Part shown: positions 11,327 through 21,427 of the stretch, piece after piece
Numbering within the stretch: position 1 is the stretch's first letter
Layout of the letters: every line of letters starts with the position of its first letter
Assembly: GCA_963575745.1 (NCBI GenBank)
Contig: CAUYUJ010006569.1
Coordinates: 410,175 to 474,174, forward strand
Length of the DNA: 64,000 nt
Origin: Prorocentrum cordatum
Taxonomy: Eukaryota > Sar > Dinophyceae > Prorocentrales > Prorocentraceae
Direction of reading: 5' to 3'
The notes under the pieces: model-generated
The model's input: only the letters and a program-made list of their open reading frames with translations
Told to the model about the DNA's origin: nothing
The model's database searches: none
Translations under genes and position numbers: made by a program

Positions 11327-12151
11327 ATGCAATTCAAGCGAAGTCCTCTGGACCTTCCTGCTGTTCTGCAACCTTTGGTGCTCGCTTTGCTGCCCATCGT
11401 CGCGACGTGTGTGCAGCAGGTCCATGACAAATGCATGTCTCCGCTTGTCGTTGTGGAGTTCTTTTCTGGGATGGGCGCTATATTTCAAGCGTGCGATGTC
11501 TTGATGGGGAATTCGGCCAGATTCGATAAGAGCTACCACAAGCACCAAGATTTCCTCACAGAGCGCGGCATTGCCAACGCCGTGTTGCTGCTATGCCGCC
11601 TGGTTGATGGCGGCTTTGTTTGGGCCGCCCCTCAATGCAGCTCGTGGGTCTTTGTCGCTCGCAGCGGGACATCGCGAACTAAACGTAAGGCCGCTGGCGA
11701 CCCTGGTGTCAGGAGGGTCAGAGATGGTAACAAAATGGTCGTGAATCTGGCTGGAGTGTTGGCACTCGCTTGGTGCATGGGCCACGATATCTTCATAGAG
11801 CAACCAAGCAGCTCATTGATGAGACATTTTGAACCCTTCACCACCTTGATCACGCAAGTTGCGACTGCAAAGTGCAGAACGTTTCTGGGTGCATTCGGAG
11901 CACGGACTGCCAAGCCAATCGATATTTTTTCGTCTAGCAAAGAAGTGTGCGCTTTAAAAAGAAAAGCGCCAAATAACTTGCCTCATCTAGCAATCACAAC
12001 GAGCAAAGGAGTGAATGGAAAGCACAAGCCCTTGTCTTCGAGCCAAGCCTATCCATGCAAATTTGGCGCCGCAGTCTGTGCGCTGTTCAAGTCGATTGCG
12101 CAGAAGAGGACCAGCAATCTATTCTTCAAGACTGTTTTTTCTTCTCGGTAG
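11327..12151 (+). CDS. SAM-dependent cytosine methyltransferase-like protein
   Basis: A 274-aa intronless frame with ATG at 11327, 30 bases after a DinoSL relict. Residues 42-52 (VVEFFSGMGAI) resemble motif I, the SAM-binding loop of C5-cytosine methyltransferases. APQCSSW (101-107) sits where the motif IV Pro-Cys loop is expected, but Gln lies between Pro and Cys. FIEQP (156-160) is in the place of motif VI (ENV/ENP). LGAFGARTAKP (187-197) follows and is typical, as I recall, of a multicopy dinoflagellate family. No target-recognition domain is visible and the protein is shorter than ordinary DNA methyltransferases (about 330 aa or more). Activity, if any, could be on DNA or RNA. The fold is reasonably supported; function is inference. 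Confidence 0.6.
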   Translation: MQFKRSPLDLPAVLQPLVLALLPIVATCVQQVHDKCMSPLVVVEFFSGMGAIFQACDVLMGNSARFDKSYHKHQDFLTERGIANAVLLLCRLVDGGFVWAAPQCSSWVFVARSGTSRTKRKAAGDPGVRRVRDGNKMVVNLAGVLALAWCMGHDIFIEQPSSSLMRHFEPFTTLITQVATAKCRTFLGAFGARTAKPIDIFSSSKEVCALKRKAPNNLPHLAITTSKGVNGKHKPLSSSQAYPCKFGAAVCALFKSIAQKRTSNLFFKTVFSSR

Positions 12152-12379
12152 ACCATGGGTTCACGCTCTTGCACGCTTGAGTACAACGCGCTCAACAGAA
12201 ATGTCTGCCTGTGACCTCTTGAGCACAGCCCCTTGTTGCGGACACGCCAATACATACTTCCGATGTTCGTGGCGATCTACTGGCGCCCGACCATTGGTAA
12301 AAATGACGCGTCAAAATCATATTCAATCTCCTCCTCGCCCCTCCTGCTCCTTCTCCCCCACTCATCCCCCTCCTCTTTG

Positions 12380-13235
12380 GGTCAGATGTCTCGCAACGAG
12401 TTTCCGAAGGCCCCACAAGGCCACAAAAATCCTCAAGAGGGTCCCAAAGGCCCCCAAGATGGCCCCATAAGGCCCCCCAAAGCTCCCAAGAGCCCCCCCA
12501 TAAGGCCCCCATAAGACCTCCATAAAGGACCCCCAAAGCCTCCAAGAGCGTCTTGGAAACCTTTGAAGCCATATGGAACCTTCTCGGGTGGATATCGCGG
12601 CCCCCTGGGGCCATCATTAGGGCCCCCACGGCCGCACTTTGACGATTTTGGTGTCCTTTTTTGGCCGTCTTGGCCCCCCCCGGCCCCCGCTTCCACTATT
12701 CATGGGGCCTGTCGAAACTGTGAGTTTTTCGTATGTCCCCTGAATAGTGGAACCCCTCAAAAAGCAGATTTTCTGGACGTCCCCCCGGGCGGGCTGGGGG
12801 TGGCTTTTTTGTGTGCATGCCAATAAAAACAAGCCGCGGCGACGCGCCAAAAAGTGATCAAAACAGAGGGGGGAATCGGCGGGCCCCCCGAAATCTTGCA
12901 AACATTGTAATTTCCATGATATTTTCCAGGATGATATTGGGAGCCTCTTGGGGGCCTCTTGGGCGCTCTTGGGGACCTCTTGGGGTCCTATTGGGCCGCT
13001 CTTGGGGGCCTCTGGGGGGCCTCTTGGGGGCTCTTGGGGGCTTCTTGAGAGCCTCCACAAGCTCCCAGAAGGGTTTGAGAAAAAACAGAAAAGATGGGAA
13101 TTGTGATTCCCATGTTTTGGGGCGCTCTTGGGGGCCTCTTGGGGCGCTCTTGGGGGCCTCTTGGGGGCCGTTTGGAGCCTCTTGGGGACCATTTCAAGCT
13201 GGCGACCGAAAATGACATGCTTTATTTTCTTATGC
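12380..13235. repeat. CTTGGGGGCC/GGCCCCCAAGAG arrays with ~10-11-bp spacing
   Basis: Words CTTGGGGGCCT and their complement recur every 10-12 bases on both strands (minus-type 12400-12550, plus-type 12945-13200). They create Gly/Leu/Trp/Pro-rich frames that I do not call genes. Related arrays occur at 15640-16200, 20430-20690, 36130-36740, 44640-44770 and 47050-49270. Bases 12152-12380 hold nothing recognised. Confidence 0.8.
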
Positions 13236-13461
13236 TTTTTCAACAAACAGTGCATATTTTCAGTACCCCGGTACCTTTCATATCCAGTCGCCGAACCCCT
13301 CCCGCGAAATGTCCCCGAGAGGCCCCTATGAGAGGCTCCCACGACAGGAGTGCGACGGCATCCCCAACTCTTTGGAAGAGGACAATTGTACCCCTACACC
13401 TTTCGCCTCAAAAGGCAAGGAGGGGGGGATGGTTTTCACCCCAACGCGATCAAAACAGGGA

Positions 13462-13509
13462 GGGGGGAAATTCTGTACAAAACAATCGTTTTGTACAGAA
13501 TTTCCCCCC
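13462..13509. repeat. 22-bp-stem inverted repeat (hairpin)
   Basis: The arms 13462-13483 and 13488-13509 are perfect complements (gggggg, aaattctgtac, aaaac) around a 4-base AATC spacer. Weaker pairing continues outward through caaaacaggga and ctctggtttttg. It is far longer than expected by chance and lies in a gene-free stretch. Confidence 0.85.
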
Positions 13510-13706
13510 CTCTGGTTTTTGTGACGCCGTGGGCACGTCCTCTTGTCGCATTCTGCTTTCAAACTGCCACGTGTCTGGTTCCTCCTCCCCCTCCCTTGCA
13601 CGGTAATGCTGCAACGTCGCGGCAACACAGAATCAGACCATTGCATTGCTGTTCAGCGCGAAGCAGATTGAATCCCATTGGAACGTTTCGTAAAAAGCAC
13701 AGCTCT

Positions 13707-13805
13707 CTTATACTGATCTTATAGTGGTATTATACTGGCCAGTATAAGATCTTATACTGGTCTTATACTGCAGTATAAGACCGTTAACGGATCAGTATAA
13801 GAAAT
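13707..13805. repeat. Cluster of CTTATACTG palindromes
   Basis: The half-site cttatactg or its complement occurs about six times in 100 bases. Two pairs form perfect palindromes: 13730-13747 (18 bp) and 13759-13782 (24 bp, centred on ctgcag). The region is AT-richer than its surroundings. Bases 13806-14180 around it show no gene. Confidence 0.85.
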
Positions 13806-14180
13806 TGCTTCCCGTGAACTTTTTTGAATGCTTGGCGCTTGTGAATTATGGTGCCGTGCATCTGTGAATCAAATTGTTGCTGGAATTCTTGACGCTTCGC
13901 GTATCCATTTCAGCCCATCCTGAGAAGATGCTTTGAGGAGTGCCTTTGATCAGGCAGTATAGCACTTTAGTGCGCTCGCGGGACCCTCAAACAACAAAGG
14001 CCCCAAGAGGGCTCCAACAGAACCCCAACACGGCTACCAGAGGGGTGCGCGACGGCCCCAGGAGCGCCCAGAGGGAGCCCAACGGAGTTGTTTTCTGGGG
14101 GAGCGCGTCTGAGTTTCGCGATATCCTCGGCTGTCGCCGAGATTTCTCAGGGCAATGGGAGGAACTCATACTGCGTCATG

Positions 14181-14203
14181 TCCGTAGACATTGTTGACTC
14201 AAG
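14181..14203 (+). promoter_or_regulatory. Relict DinoSL upstream of RG-rich protein gene
   Basis: Read as tccgtaga, cattgttg, actcaag, this matches the dinoflagellate spliced leader with three substitutions and one inserted base. It ends 65 bases before the ATG at 14269. Confidence 0.65.
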
Positions 14204-14268
14204 CCAACTAGAAAATCTCTTTCATATCTCGGGTTGGAACGAACGTTCTTTCCATACACGTACACGCG

Positions 14269-15387
14269 ATGCCGGCTGGGGCACCAAAGCGGCGGCCATC
14301 TGCTATGGTGGTCAATGAGGAAGAGCCCGTGATGAAGAAGCCTGCCATCAAGGACGAATCAGACGATGCAAAGATCAACGAGTGGGTTACAGGCTGGGTG
14401 GATAACCTCAAGGACGACGGCTTCCACGCGAAAGTCAAGGCTTACCAGGATCAGTTCGAGGAAGGCAACTGGGACACAAAGACAATGCAGAAAGCACTGG
14501 ATGGTCTGTTTCCGATGAGCGAGAAAAACCGCTTGTGGGACAGGTTCAACAAGACAGTGCTCCCTAAATCTTCCGAGGCCACGAAGATCGCTTGGAAAAA
14601 CATATGCGCCTTGACAGATGGAACCAAAACGGAACAGAAGAATGTTGTCCTTTGCTTGCAGGTGGCAAAGCCAGGAGAATGGGAGACGCTCTGCGGTAAG
14701 GAGCTGAGGACCTTCATCAAGACCAGGCAGGAGATGGAGGAAGGCGAGTGGTTCTACGAGGGCGAGATGATACAGAAGCACGGGGAGAAGGAGTTCGGAC
14801 AGTTCAAGGCGATGGGTAAGTTCAAGACCAAAGAGGACGAGGATGGCATCACAAAGTACCAGAAGATCAGGGAGATCGAACGCAAGTCCAAGACGTTGGA
14901 GGATAAGGCTGAGGTCAAAAAGTCGGCGAATCTGAGCGAGGAGCAGCTTAAGCAGTTGGAGGACAGCATGGCCGACCAGTTCCGCAGCAGCAGGAGGGCC
15001 ATCACCCAGGGCGAGGCCAGCAGGGGCGGGCGCGGCAACGGGCGCGGCTCCGGGCGCGGCGCTGGACGCGGCTCCGCGCGTGGCTCCACAGACCTCGTCG
15101 ACGACATCGAGGACAAGAGCAAGGCCAACGCCAGGAAGATGATGGCGCTGCTGGACAAGAAAGCTGACAGCTTGGGCGGCGTGCATCGCCGCTTGAAGAA
15201 CGACAAGCTCAAGAAATCGATCGCCCTGTCCGCAGAGAAGATGATATCCAAGGTGGAGGGCACCAAAAACAAGATCAAGGACAAGTACGAGAAAGAGCCT
15301 TACAACCATTCGACCGTGAACGCAGCAGTTGCCTCCGCTGTGCAGGTAGCCGAGGAAGCGTCTAAGATCATCAAGGCTGCCAAGTGA
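14269..15387 (+). CDS. Basic, RG-repeat, Lys/Glu-rich hypothetical protein
   Basis: A 372-aa intronless frame starting at ATG 14269 with a clean stop at 15387. Residues 1-35 are basic and acidic mixed (APKRRPS, MKKPAIKDE). Residues 36-180 are helical-looking with conserved-type Trp positions (INEWVTGWVDNL, NRLWDRF, IAWKNI, PGEWETL, GEWFYEGEM). Residues 200-240 look like coiled coil. Residues 252-272 form an RG/GRGSGRG repeat like those in RNA-binding or nucleolar proteins. The C-terminal ~95 residues are Lys/Ala-rich helix. I recognise no enzyme motif. A nuclear nucleic-acid-binding role is inferred from composition. It is the third gene of the plus-strand cluster, with a DinoSL relict upstream, so probably a retroposed gene copy. 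Confidence 0.65.
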   Translation: MPAGAPKRRPSAMVVNEEEPVMKKPAIKDESDDAKINEWVTGWVDNLKDDGFHAKVKAYQDQFEEGNWDTKTMQKALDGLFPMSEKNRLWDRFNKTVLPKSSEATKIAWKNICALTDGTKTEQKNVVLCLQVAKPGEWETLCGKELRTFIKTRQEMEEGEWFYEGEMIQKHGEKEFGQFKAMGKFKTKEDEDGITKYQKIREIERKSKTLEDKAEVKKSANLSEEQLKQLEDSMADQFRSSRRAITQGEASRGGRGNGRGSGRGAGRGSARGSTDLVDDIEDKSKANARKMMALLDKKADSLGGVHRRLKNDKLKKSIALSAEKMISKVEGTKNKIKDKYEKEPYNHSTVNAAVASAVQVAEEASKIIKAAK

Positions 15388-15639
15388 AATAACACTTCGT
15401 TTGAGAGCCGCCGGGGGAAATGCATATCGTTGGCACCCGCGCCTGGTCTTGCATTGGTTATTTCCTCCAACTCCTGCTCACTCGATCTGAGCACTTCTGT
15501 TCCTCGCTTGCAGAGGCGAGGCTTGCCCGACGGCATCTGCGCGGGATGCGCCGCAATTCAGCTGGCTTGTTGGTGGGGGACTCATCGAAGGCGACCCGAA
15601 ACAATCATCCTGCCTCTTCCCCAACAGGGGCCAATATTG

Positions 15640-16200
15640 ACCCCTAGAGGTGCCCAAGAGGGCCCCGAGAGGGCCGCCAGGCGGGCGCCCCAACCCTGGC
15701 GCCCTGGACCCTGAACCGGAACCCCACATCCCAACCTATGCGCCCTCAGCCCAAAAGCCGAAATCCTAAACCTTCAATCCTGCCCACTTGAATTCTTAAA
15801 ACAAGAACCGTAAAACTTACCATATGCAACCTAAACCCAATACCGAAACCCTACAATGTAATCTGCGGGGGCCAAGAGGCCCCCAGCCCGCGCCGTTGAG
15901 GCAGATCCTCGCCCCCGAAAAGCGGGTTCCGCCCTGCGAAAAATAAGGTAAATCTCAGCCGAGTTTTAAGCAACTCGGCTCTAATTCGGTGTGTGTTTTG
16001 CGAGAGTCTATTGGGGCGTCTGAGGAGCATCTGGTGGGCTCTCGGGGCCGTCATGGGGCCCTCTTGGAGTCACCCTCGGGCCCTCTTGGGCCTTCTTGCG
16101 GCCCTCTTGGAGACCTCTCGGGCCCCCCATCGGCCCCTCTTGGGCCTTCTGGTGCACGGCTTGGGGCTATCTTGGGGCCCTCTCGGGTCGCCCATCGCGC
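15640..16200. repeat. GGGCCCTCTTGG-type array and gene-free stretch
   Basis: Two short arrays of the CTTGGG/CCAAGAGGGCCCC words (15640-15700 and 16010-16195) flank a run with telomere-like aaccctaaa words at about 15700-15855. Bases 16200-16560 contain two further copies of a ggctgtcgccccca-type word and no recognised gene. Confidence 0.65.
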
Positions 16201-16663
16201 AGGAGTGCTAGGAATAGGGCTGTCGCCCCCACCGCTCCCAGTGCAGGATGAGGCAAGCAAGTAAAAGTATGGCCAGCAGTTAGGGTAACGGCAGTAGGAG
16301 CAGGACAAGCTTCAGGGCTGTCGCCCACGCCGCCGCGCCTCCCTGGTAGTAGTAGGAGTCTGCGCGCACTGCGTAATGTTATGCACCAAGCTTGGCTTCC
16401 ATTGTTCCTCCTCCGGAGTCGGAATAGGAGTGGGGCTGTCGCCCCATAAGTTTGGTCAGGATCAGGGTAAGGAGTAGGATATTGGGGCGCAAACCTATCA
16501 GCACTGCGCGCATGTACATGCAAGGAGATCTACATCTATAAATCTATGGATAGATGTGTATGTACTCATGTATTACACCCTCCCGCACGCACGCAATGGA
16601 GCAACATCGGCGGTTGCAATGAATATCATTAGTGCACTTGGCAGTTGCCTACTTTTACGGCTC

Positions 16664-16676
16664 AGCCATTCTGGCT
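16664..16676 (+). promoter_or_regulatory. Possible degraded DinoSL upstream of transposase-like gene
   Basis: The word agccattctggct matches the middle of the spliced leader at 12 of 13 positions and ends 15 bases before the ATG at 16692. The flanks do not match. On its own it is weak; its position mirrors the other three genes. Confidence 0.35.
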
Positions 16677-16691
16677 GCCCTCGCAACAAAG

Positions 16692-18688
16692 ATGGCATCT
16701 CGCGCTGATCTTGACGCGTTGCATGAGTCAGTTGCAGGCGCCTTGCGATCTCGCAACCACGCTGCGAGAATTGAAGATTATGCCGCAGATCTACTAGGCG
16801 AGCGCCGGCAGAGCAAGTTCGCAATTGCGTTGATCGAATTGGCCGCGTGGGGCGTACTCTCGAGCACGCTCTGTCAGTTTTTGGCCGAGGCAGTTGTCGA
16901 GGATGCGCGGCCGCATGAGCCGCACCCAGAAGTGCTGAAAATTTCTGAGATAGGTTTTGGCGGCACTTACCCTGGCAATTGCCGCCGAGACCTGTTCAAC
17001 CAGTGCGCAAAGAACATTGACCTGCCAAAACCAACGCAAGTTCGCATACCGTACGTTGAGACGCATTTGGGCAATGAGGTTCTGAAGCACACCATGTACC
17101 CCATCATGATGCCGCATTTGATCTTCCACTGTTTGCACGAGAAGTATAAAGAAAAATTCATGAGCCTTGCCTGCGCGGGGGCGTCGCCGCGGCATTTCTG
17201 GCGTCAGGTCTCTGGTTGGGGGTTGAAAATTATTTGTTATTTGTTCGCCCGTGTTTGTAAGATTAATGCGTTATGAAAACATTGTTTTGGAAATGTAACG
17301 CAATGTTTCCCCAGGTGCGGCACGACGACCCAAAACTGTGGAATAACCCAATGCTGGGCATCAGCGGGTGGCAAGATACATTCATTCCAATCATGGTCCA
17401 CGCTGATCATGTGCCTTTCGCAAAAAAGGGGAAGCTGTCGGTTGTATCATGGTCATTTTTCCTTGCTTCTGGAGAAACTTGGGACGTTGTTATGCTGGCC
17501 GCGGCATTCCCTGCAAAAGCAGCTGCAAAAGCTAGCGTTCATGGGGAGGATACATGGAATGTGATATGGCAATGGCTTTGCTGGAGTTTCAAAGCGCTCT
17601 TTGATGGCGAGCATCCACGTGCTAACCCATATTGTGCTTCGTGGGATCCAGATTTGCAGCCAGTTCTGTACGCGTTCAGTCGTTGTCGCGAGAGAATCGC
17701 TCAGGGGCAGTGGCGTGCTGTGATATGGTCTTGCTGCGTGGACATGGAATATGGGAGCAACGATCTTGGCTTGGCTCATTTTAATGGGAACGACCCTTGC
17801 TGGCTGTGCAGAGCCAACCGCACTGACCGCAATGTCCGAGATGTGTCGAGGCATGCCGCTTGGAAGTCCACAATTCTCAGTTCCCGCGAGGGCGTGTCAA
17901 CCCCGCCATCCTCCCATCCTGTTTGGCGGATCCCTGGGATGTCTCGCTTCTGCTGCGCCGGCGAGTGGATGCATATTGTGGATTTGGGCTTATCCCCCAA
18001 TCTCATAGGTTCTACATTTTGGGAGATCATTCACGATTCGCCGCTTCCTGGGACAAATGCAATAAAACTGGGGTGGCTATGGAGTAAGTTGTGCTTCCAT
18101 TATGATGCTTTAGAGATAACCAAAAATCGGATCTTAGATTTGAAAGCGGATAACTTCACAAATCCAGGCGGTTTTGCTTGTCTGTCATGCAAAGCTGCCC
18201 ATGCACGAGCATTGCTTCCAGTAGTCTTGGAAATTGTCAAAGATCCTTCGATCAACAGGGGCAGCCGGCGCGACCTGCACCGCATTGCCGCTTATGAAGC
18301 ATTGGACGGCGCCCACAAAGTGATTTACGAAAGCGATGGTGTACTCACTGATGACCAATTTCGGCGCTTGGATGAGTTCGGGAACAAATTTATTTTGCAT
18401 TACAACTTCTTGACGAAGTATAGCCTCGATCACAACCATCTGTGTTACAACCACACGTTCAAACTACATTTCTTCTTTCATATGATTGCGCTCGCAAAGT
18501 TTCTGAACCCTCAGTTCACATGGGCGTACATGTTTGAAGATTTCATGGGCAAAATCGCCCGTTGTGGTAGATCCTGCGCTGCTGGCACGACGGGTGTGCG
18601 CGTGGGAAGCAAAGTGCTCGAATCTTGGCGCGTTGCCTTTTTCCTGCGTTGTGACCGGGAGAGGAGGGCAACTTCGTTGTCTGGTTGA
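16692..18688 (+). CDS. Two-exon transposase-like protein (dinoflagellate family)
   Basis: Exon 1 is 16692-17207 and exon 2 is 17315-18688, joined in phase 0 to give 629 aa. The ATG at 16692 is chosen because the open frame upstream has no other ATG and holds a leader-like word. Features seen: IPYVETHLGNEVL and PRHFWRQ before the junction; then QVRHDDPKLWNNPMLGISGW; HADHVPFAKKGKLSVVSWSF; a Cys pair in DPCWLCRANR; EWMHIVDLGLSPNLIGSTFW; and near the end FTWAYMFEDFMGKIARCGR. Acidic residues in VHADHVP, CCVDMEY and HIVDLGL could form a DDE/D-type centre. I recall similar proteins as a highly repeated dinoflagellate family, but cannot verify this or name a superfamily. It lies last in the plus-strand cluster, just inside the right inverted repeat, as a transposase might. 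Function is inference. Confidence 0.5.
17208..17314 (+). other. 107-nt GT-AG intron of the transposase-like gene
   Basis: The donor is cag|gtctct and the acceptor tttccccag|gtgcgg. Removing it fuses FWRQ to VRHDDPKLW without a frame change. The acceptor is followed by G, as is usual in dinoflagellates. The interior is clearly AT-richer than both exons. The two flanking frames otherwise overlap by an ATGA and lose similarity in composition at exactly these points. Confidence 0.75.
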
Positions 18689-19149
18689 GCGTCTGACGAG
18701 ATTTTTTGGAAACAACGGCTCTGCATTGTTGGCTTCGCCAAATGCCGCCGGCGCTTGGATCCCAGAGCCCTGACGCTGGATATTGATTTGACGTGCGCGG
18801 TTCTTTGGCACCGTAGCACGCGCGCGCGACGCCACGATCGGGCATGGAGTTTCCTAGCATGATGCTGGGTACTCCCAGCGCGCAAACTGCTACTGCCAGA
18901 CAACAGGGAAACATCAGATGCCAAGAGACCCCAAGAAGAATCCCTGAGGACTCTGACCCACGTCAGCGTCGTCGTCGTCGCCGCCGCCGCCGTCGTCGTT
19001 GTTCCCCTTCAGGGTCGGCGGCACCGTAAGGCCTTCGCAATATGCCATGGGTGGGGGGCCCCTTTGGGCGACTTGTTGATATCTGCGAGTCAGCAATATA
19101 CCGACCGACCTCATACACATACATTTAAAAACTCACGCTAGGGTAAAAT

Positions 19150-19301
19150 GACATAGAAGCCCCCGCAGCGCGGATAAGACCGAGGGGTGAGCGGCACGGC
19201 CTCGAGATGCACCGCGTCTTCGAATCGCGTTTCGAAATCACGCGTCTCGAAAATCAAGCGTCTCGGTTCCGTAAATTGGGACCAAGGAAACGAGACACCC
19301 C
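19150..19301 (-). repeat. Right inverted repeat of the 10.9-kb segment
   Basis: Its reverse complement starts ggggtgtctcgtttccttgg and passes gagacgcttgattttcgaga, gtgatttcgaaacgcg and gaagacgcggtg, ending tgcgggggcttc, in the same order as 8427-8592. Bases 18689-19149, between the gene and this repeat, hold a short CGT/CGC triplet run (18965-19005) and no recognised gene. Confidence 0.75.
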
Positions 19302-20155
<854 letters not shown>

Positions 20156-20764
20156 TGCCGGTGCCGGTGCCGGTGGCTGGTGCCGGTGCCGGTGGCTGGT
20201 GCCTGTGGCCGGTAGCCGGTGCTGGTGCCAGTATTGGTGCCGGTGGCGAGTGGCCGGTGGCCGGTGGCCAGTGCCAGTGCCGGTGCCGGTGCCGGTGCTG
20301 GTGGCCGGCCGTTGTGGCCGGTGCCGGTGGCCAGTGGCCCGTGGCTGGGGCCGGTGCCGGTGCCAGTGCGCGGTGCTGGGTGTCGACACCAGCACCGCTG
20401 GCACCGGCGCCGGCACTGGCCCCAAGACGGCCCACACAGAGAAGGATCCAAGACAACCCAAGGGGGCTCCAAGATGGCCAGGGAGGGACCCAAAAGGACA
20501 CCAACTCGGCCCAAGGAGGTTCTCAGACGGCCCTGAAGGCTTCCAGAGAGCCTCAAGACGACCCAGAAAACCCACCAAGACGGACTCCGAAAACGCCAGA
20601 CGGCCGCGCCAGGGGGCCCCAAGGAGCTTCCGAAGTTCCCCCCCGCGGGACGCTGCCAAGACGCCACGGAGTCCCCAAGGCCCGAGGTGTCACGCGTGAC
20701 GGCCTCCCGTGTCCCCTCGCACACTCGCAATCAAGAGTGCTAGGGTGACACGGTGGCGGGACTT

Positions 20765-20880
20765 GCCGCAAGCACCTCCTCCTCCTCCCCTTCCTCCTCC
20801 TCCTCCTCCTCCTCCTCCTCCTCCTCCTCCTCCTCCTCCTCCTCCTCCTCCTCCTCCTCCTCCTCCTCCTCCTCCAACTC
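20765..20880. repeat. CTC trinucleotide microsatellite
   Basis: About 35 CTC units ending in CATCGT/CTCGTC variants. Bases 20430-20700 before it are a CCCCAAGACGG-type array. Bases 20930-21110 after it repeat gcgggcggggccctaaagtg about four times. Bases 21110-21427 hold nothing recognised. Confidence 0.9.
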
Positions 20881-21427
20881 ATCGTCATCGTCTTCCTCGT
20901 CGTCGTTTTCCTCCTCGAAATCTACGCGCCTATGAGCGGGCGAGTCGGGACAGGCGGGCGGACCCTAAAGGACGGTCGGGCGAATCGGGCGGGCTGACTT
21001 TAACGGGCGGATCGGGCGGGGCCCTAAAGTGGGGGGGGCATCATTGACTGGCGGGCGGGGCCCTAAAGTGGGCGGGGCCCTACAGCGCGGGAGGCATCAT
21101 CGACGGGCGGCGGGGGGCGCTCCCCAGGGGAAGGGCATTATTTAATCATAGAAGTGCCTGGGTGGACTAGTTCAAACATGATTTATGCGCGACATATGCC
21201 AAAGCACGCGTTGCAAAACGTGCGCAGCATGCACGTAATTCTGCAGATCTGAAGCTAAATGCTACTCAGGTGTGGGCAGGCTGGACAGATCCAGCCCTGG
21301 AGTCTCCAACTCCGCCTGATCTAGCGCGCTCGAACTCGAGCTCTAGTGCTCCTGCTTAAAATACGTATGAGCGGGCGCATGCGGGCAAAGCAAAACTGAT
21401 CTTATAGAGGTTTTCCGACTCATCCTA

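Larger units (their letters stand above)
8427..19301 (+). mobile_element. Putative inverted-repeat-bounded 10.9-kb element
   Basis: Two imperfect inverted repeats (8427-8592 and 19150-19301) point their ggggtgtctcg ends outward and enclose four same-strand genes, one methyltransferase-like and one transposase-like. Weaker similarity continues outward for several tens of bases. I see no clean target-site duplication, so this may be two chance-oriented copies of a dispersed repeat. The element call is inference from geometry and gene content. Confidence 0.4.

Noticed and set aside
14359-15309. Minus-strand 316-codon Leu-rich frame
   Set aside because: Antisense shadow of the RG-rich protein gene, whose plus frame has a leader relict, ATG and normal composition.
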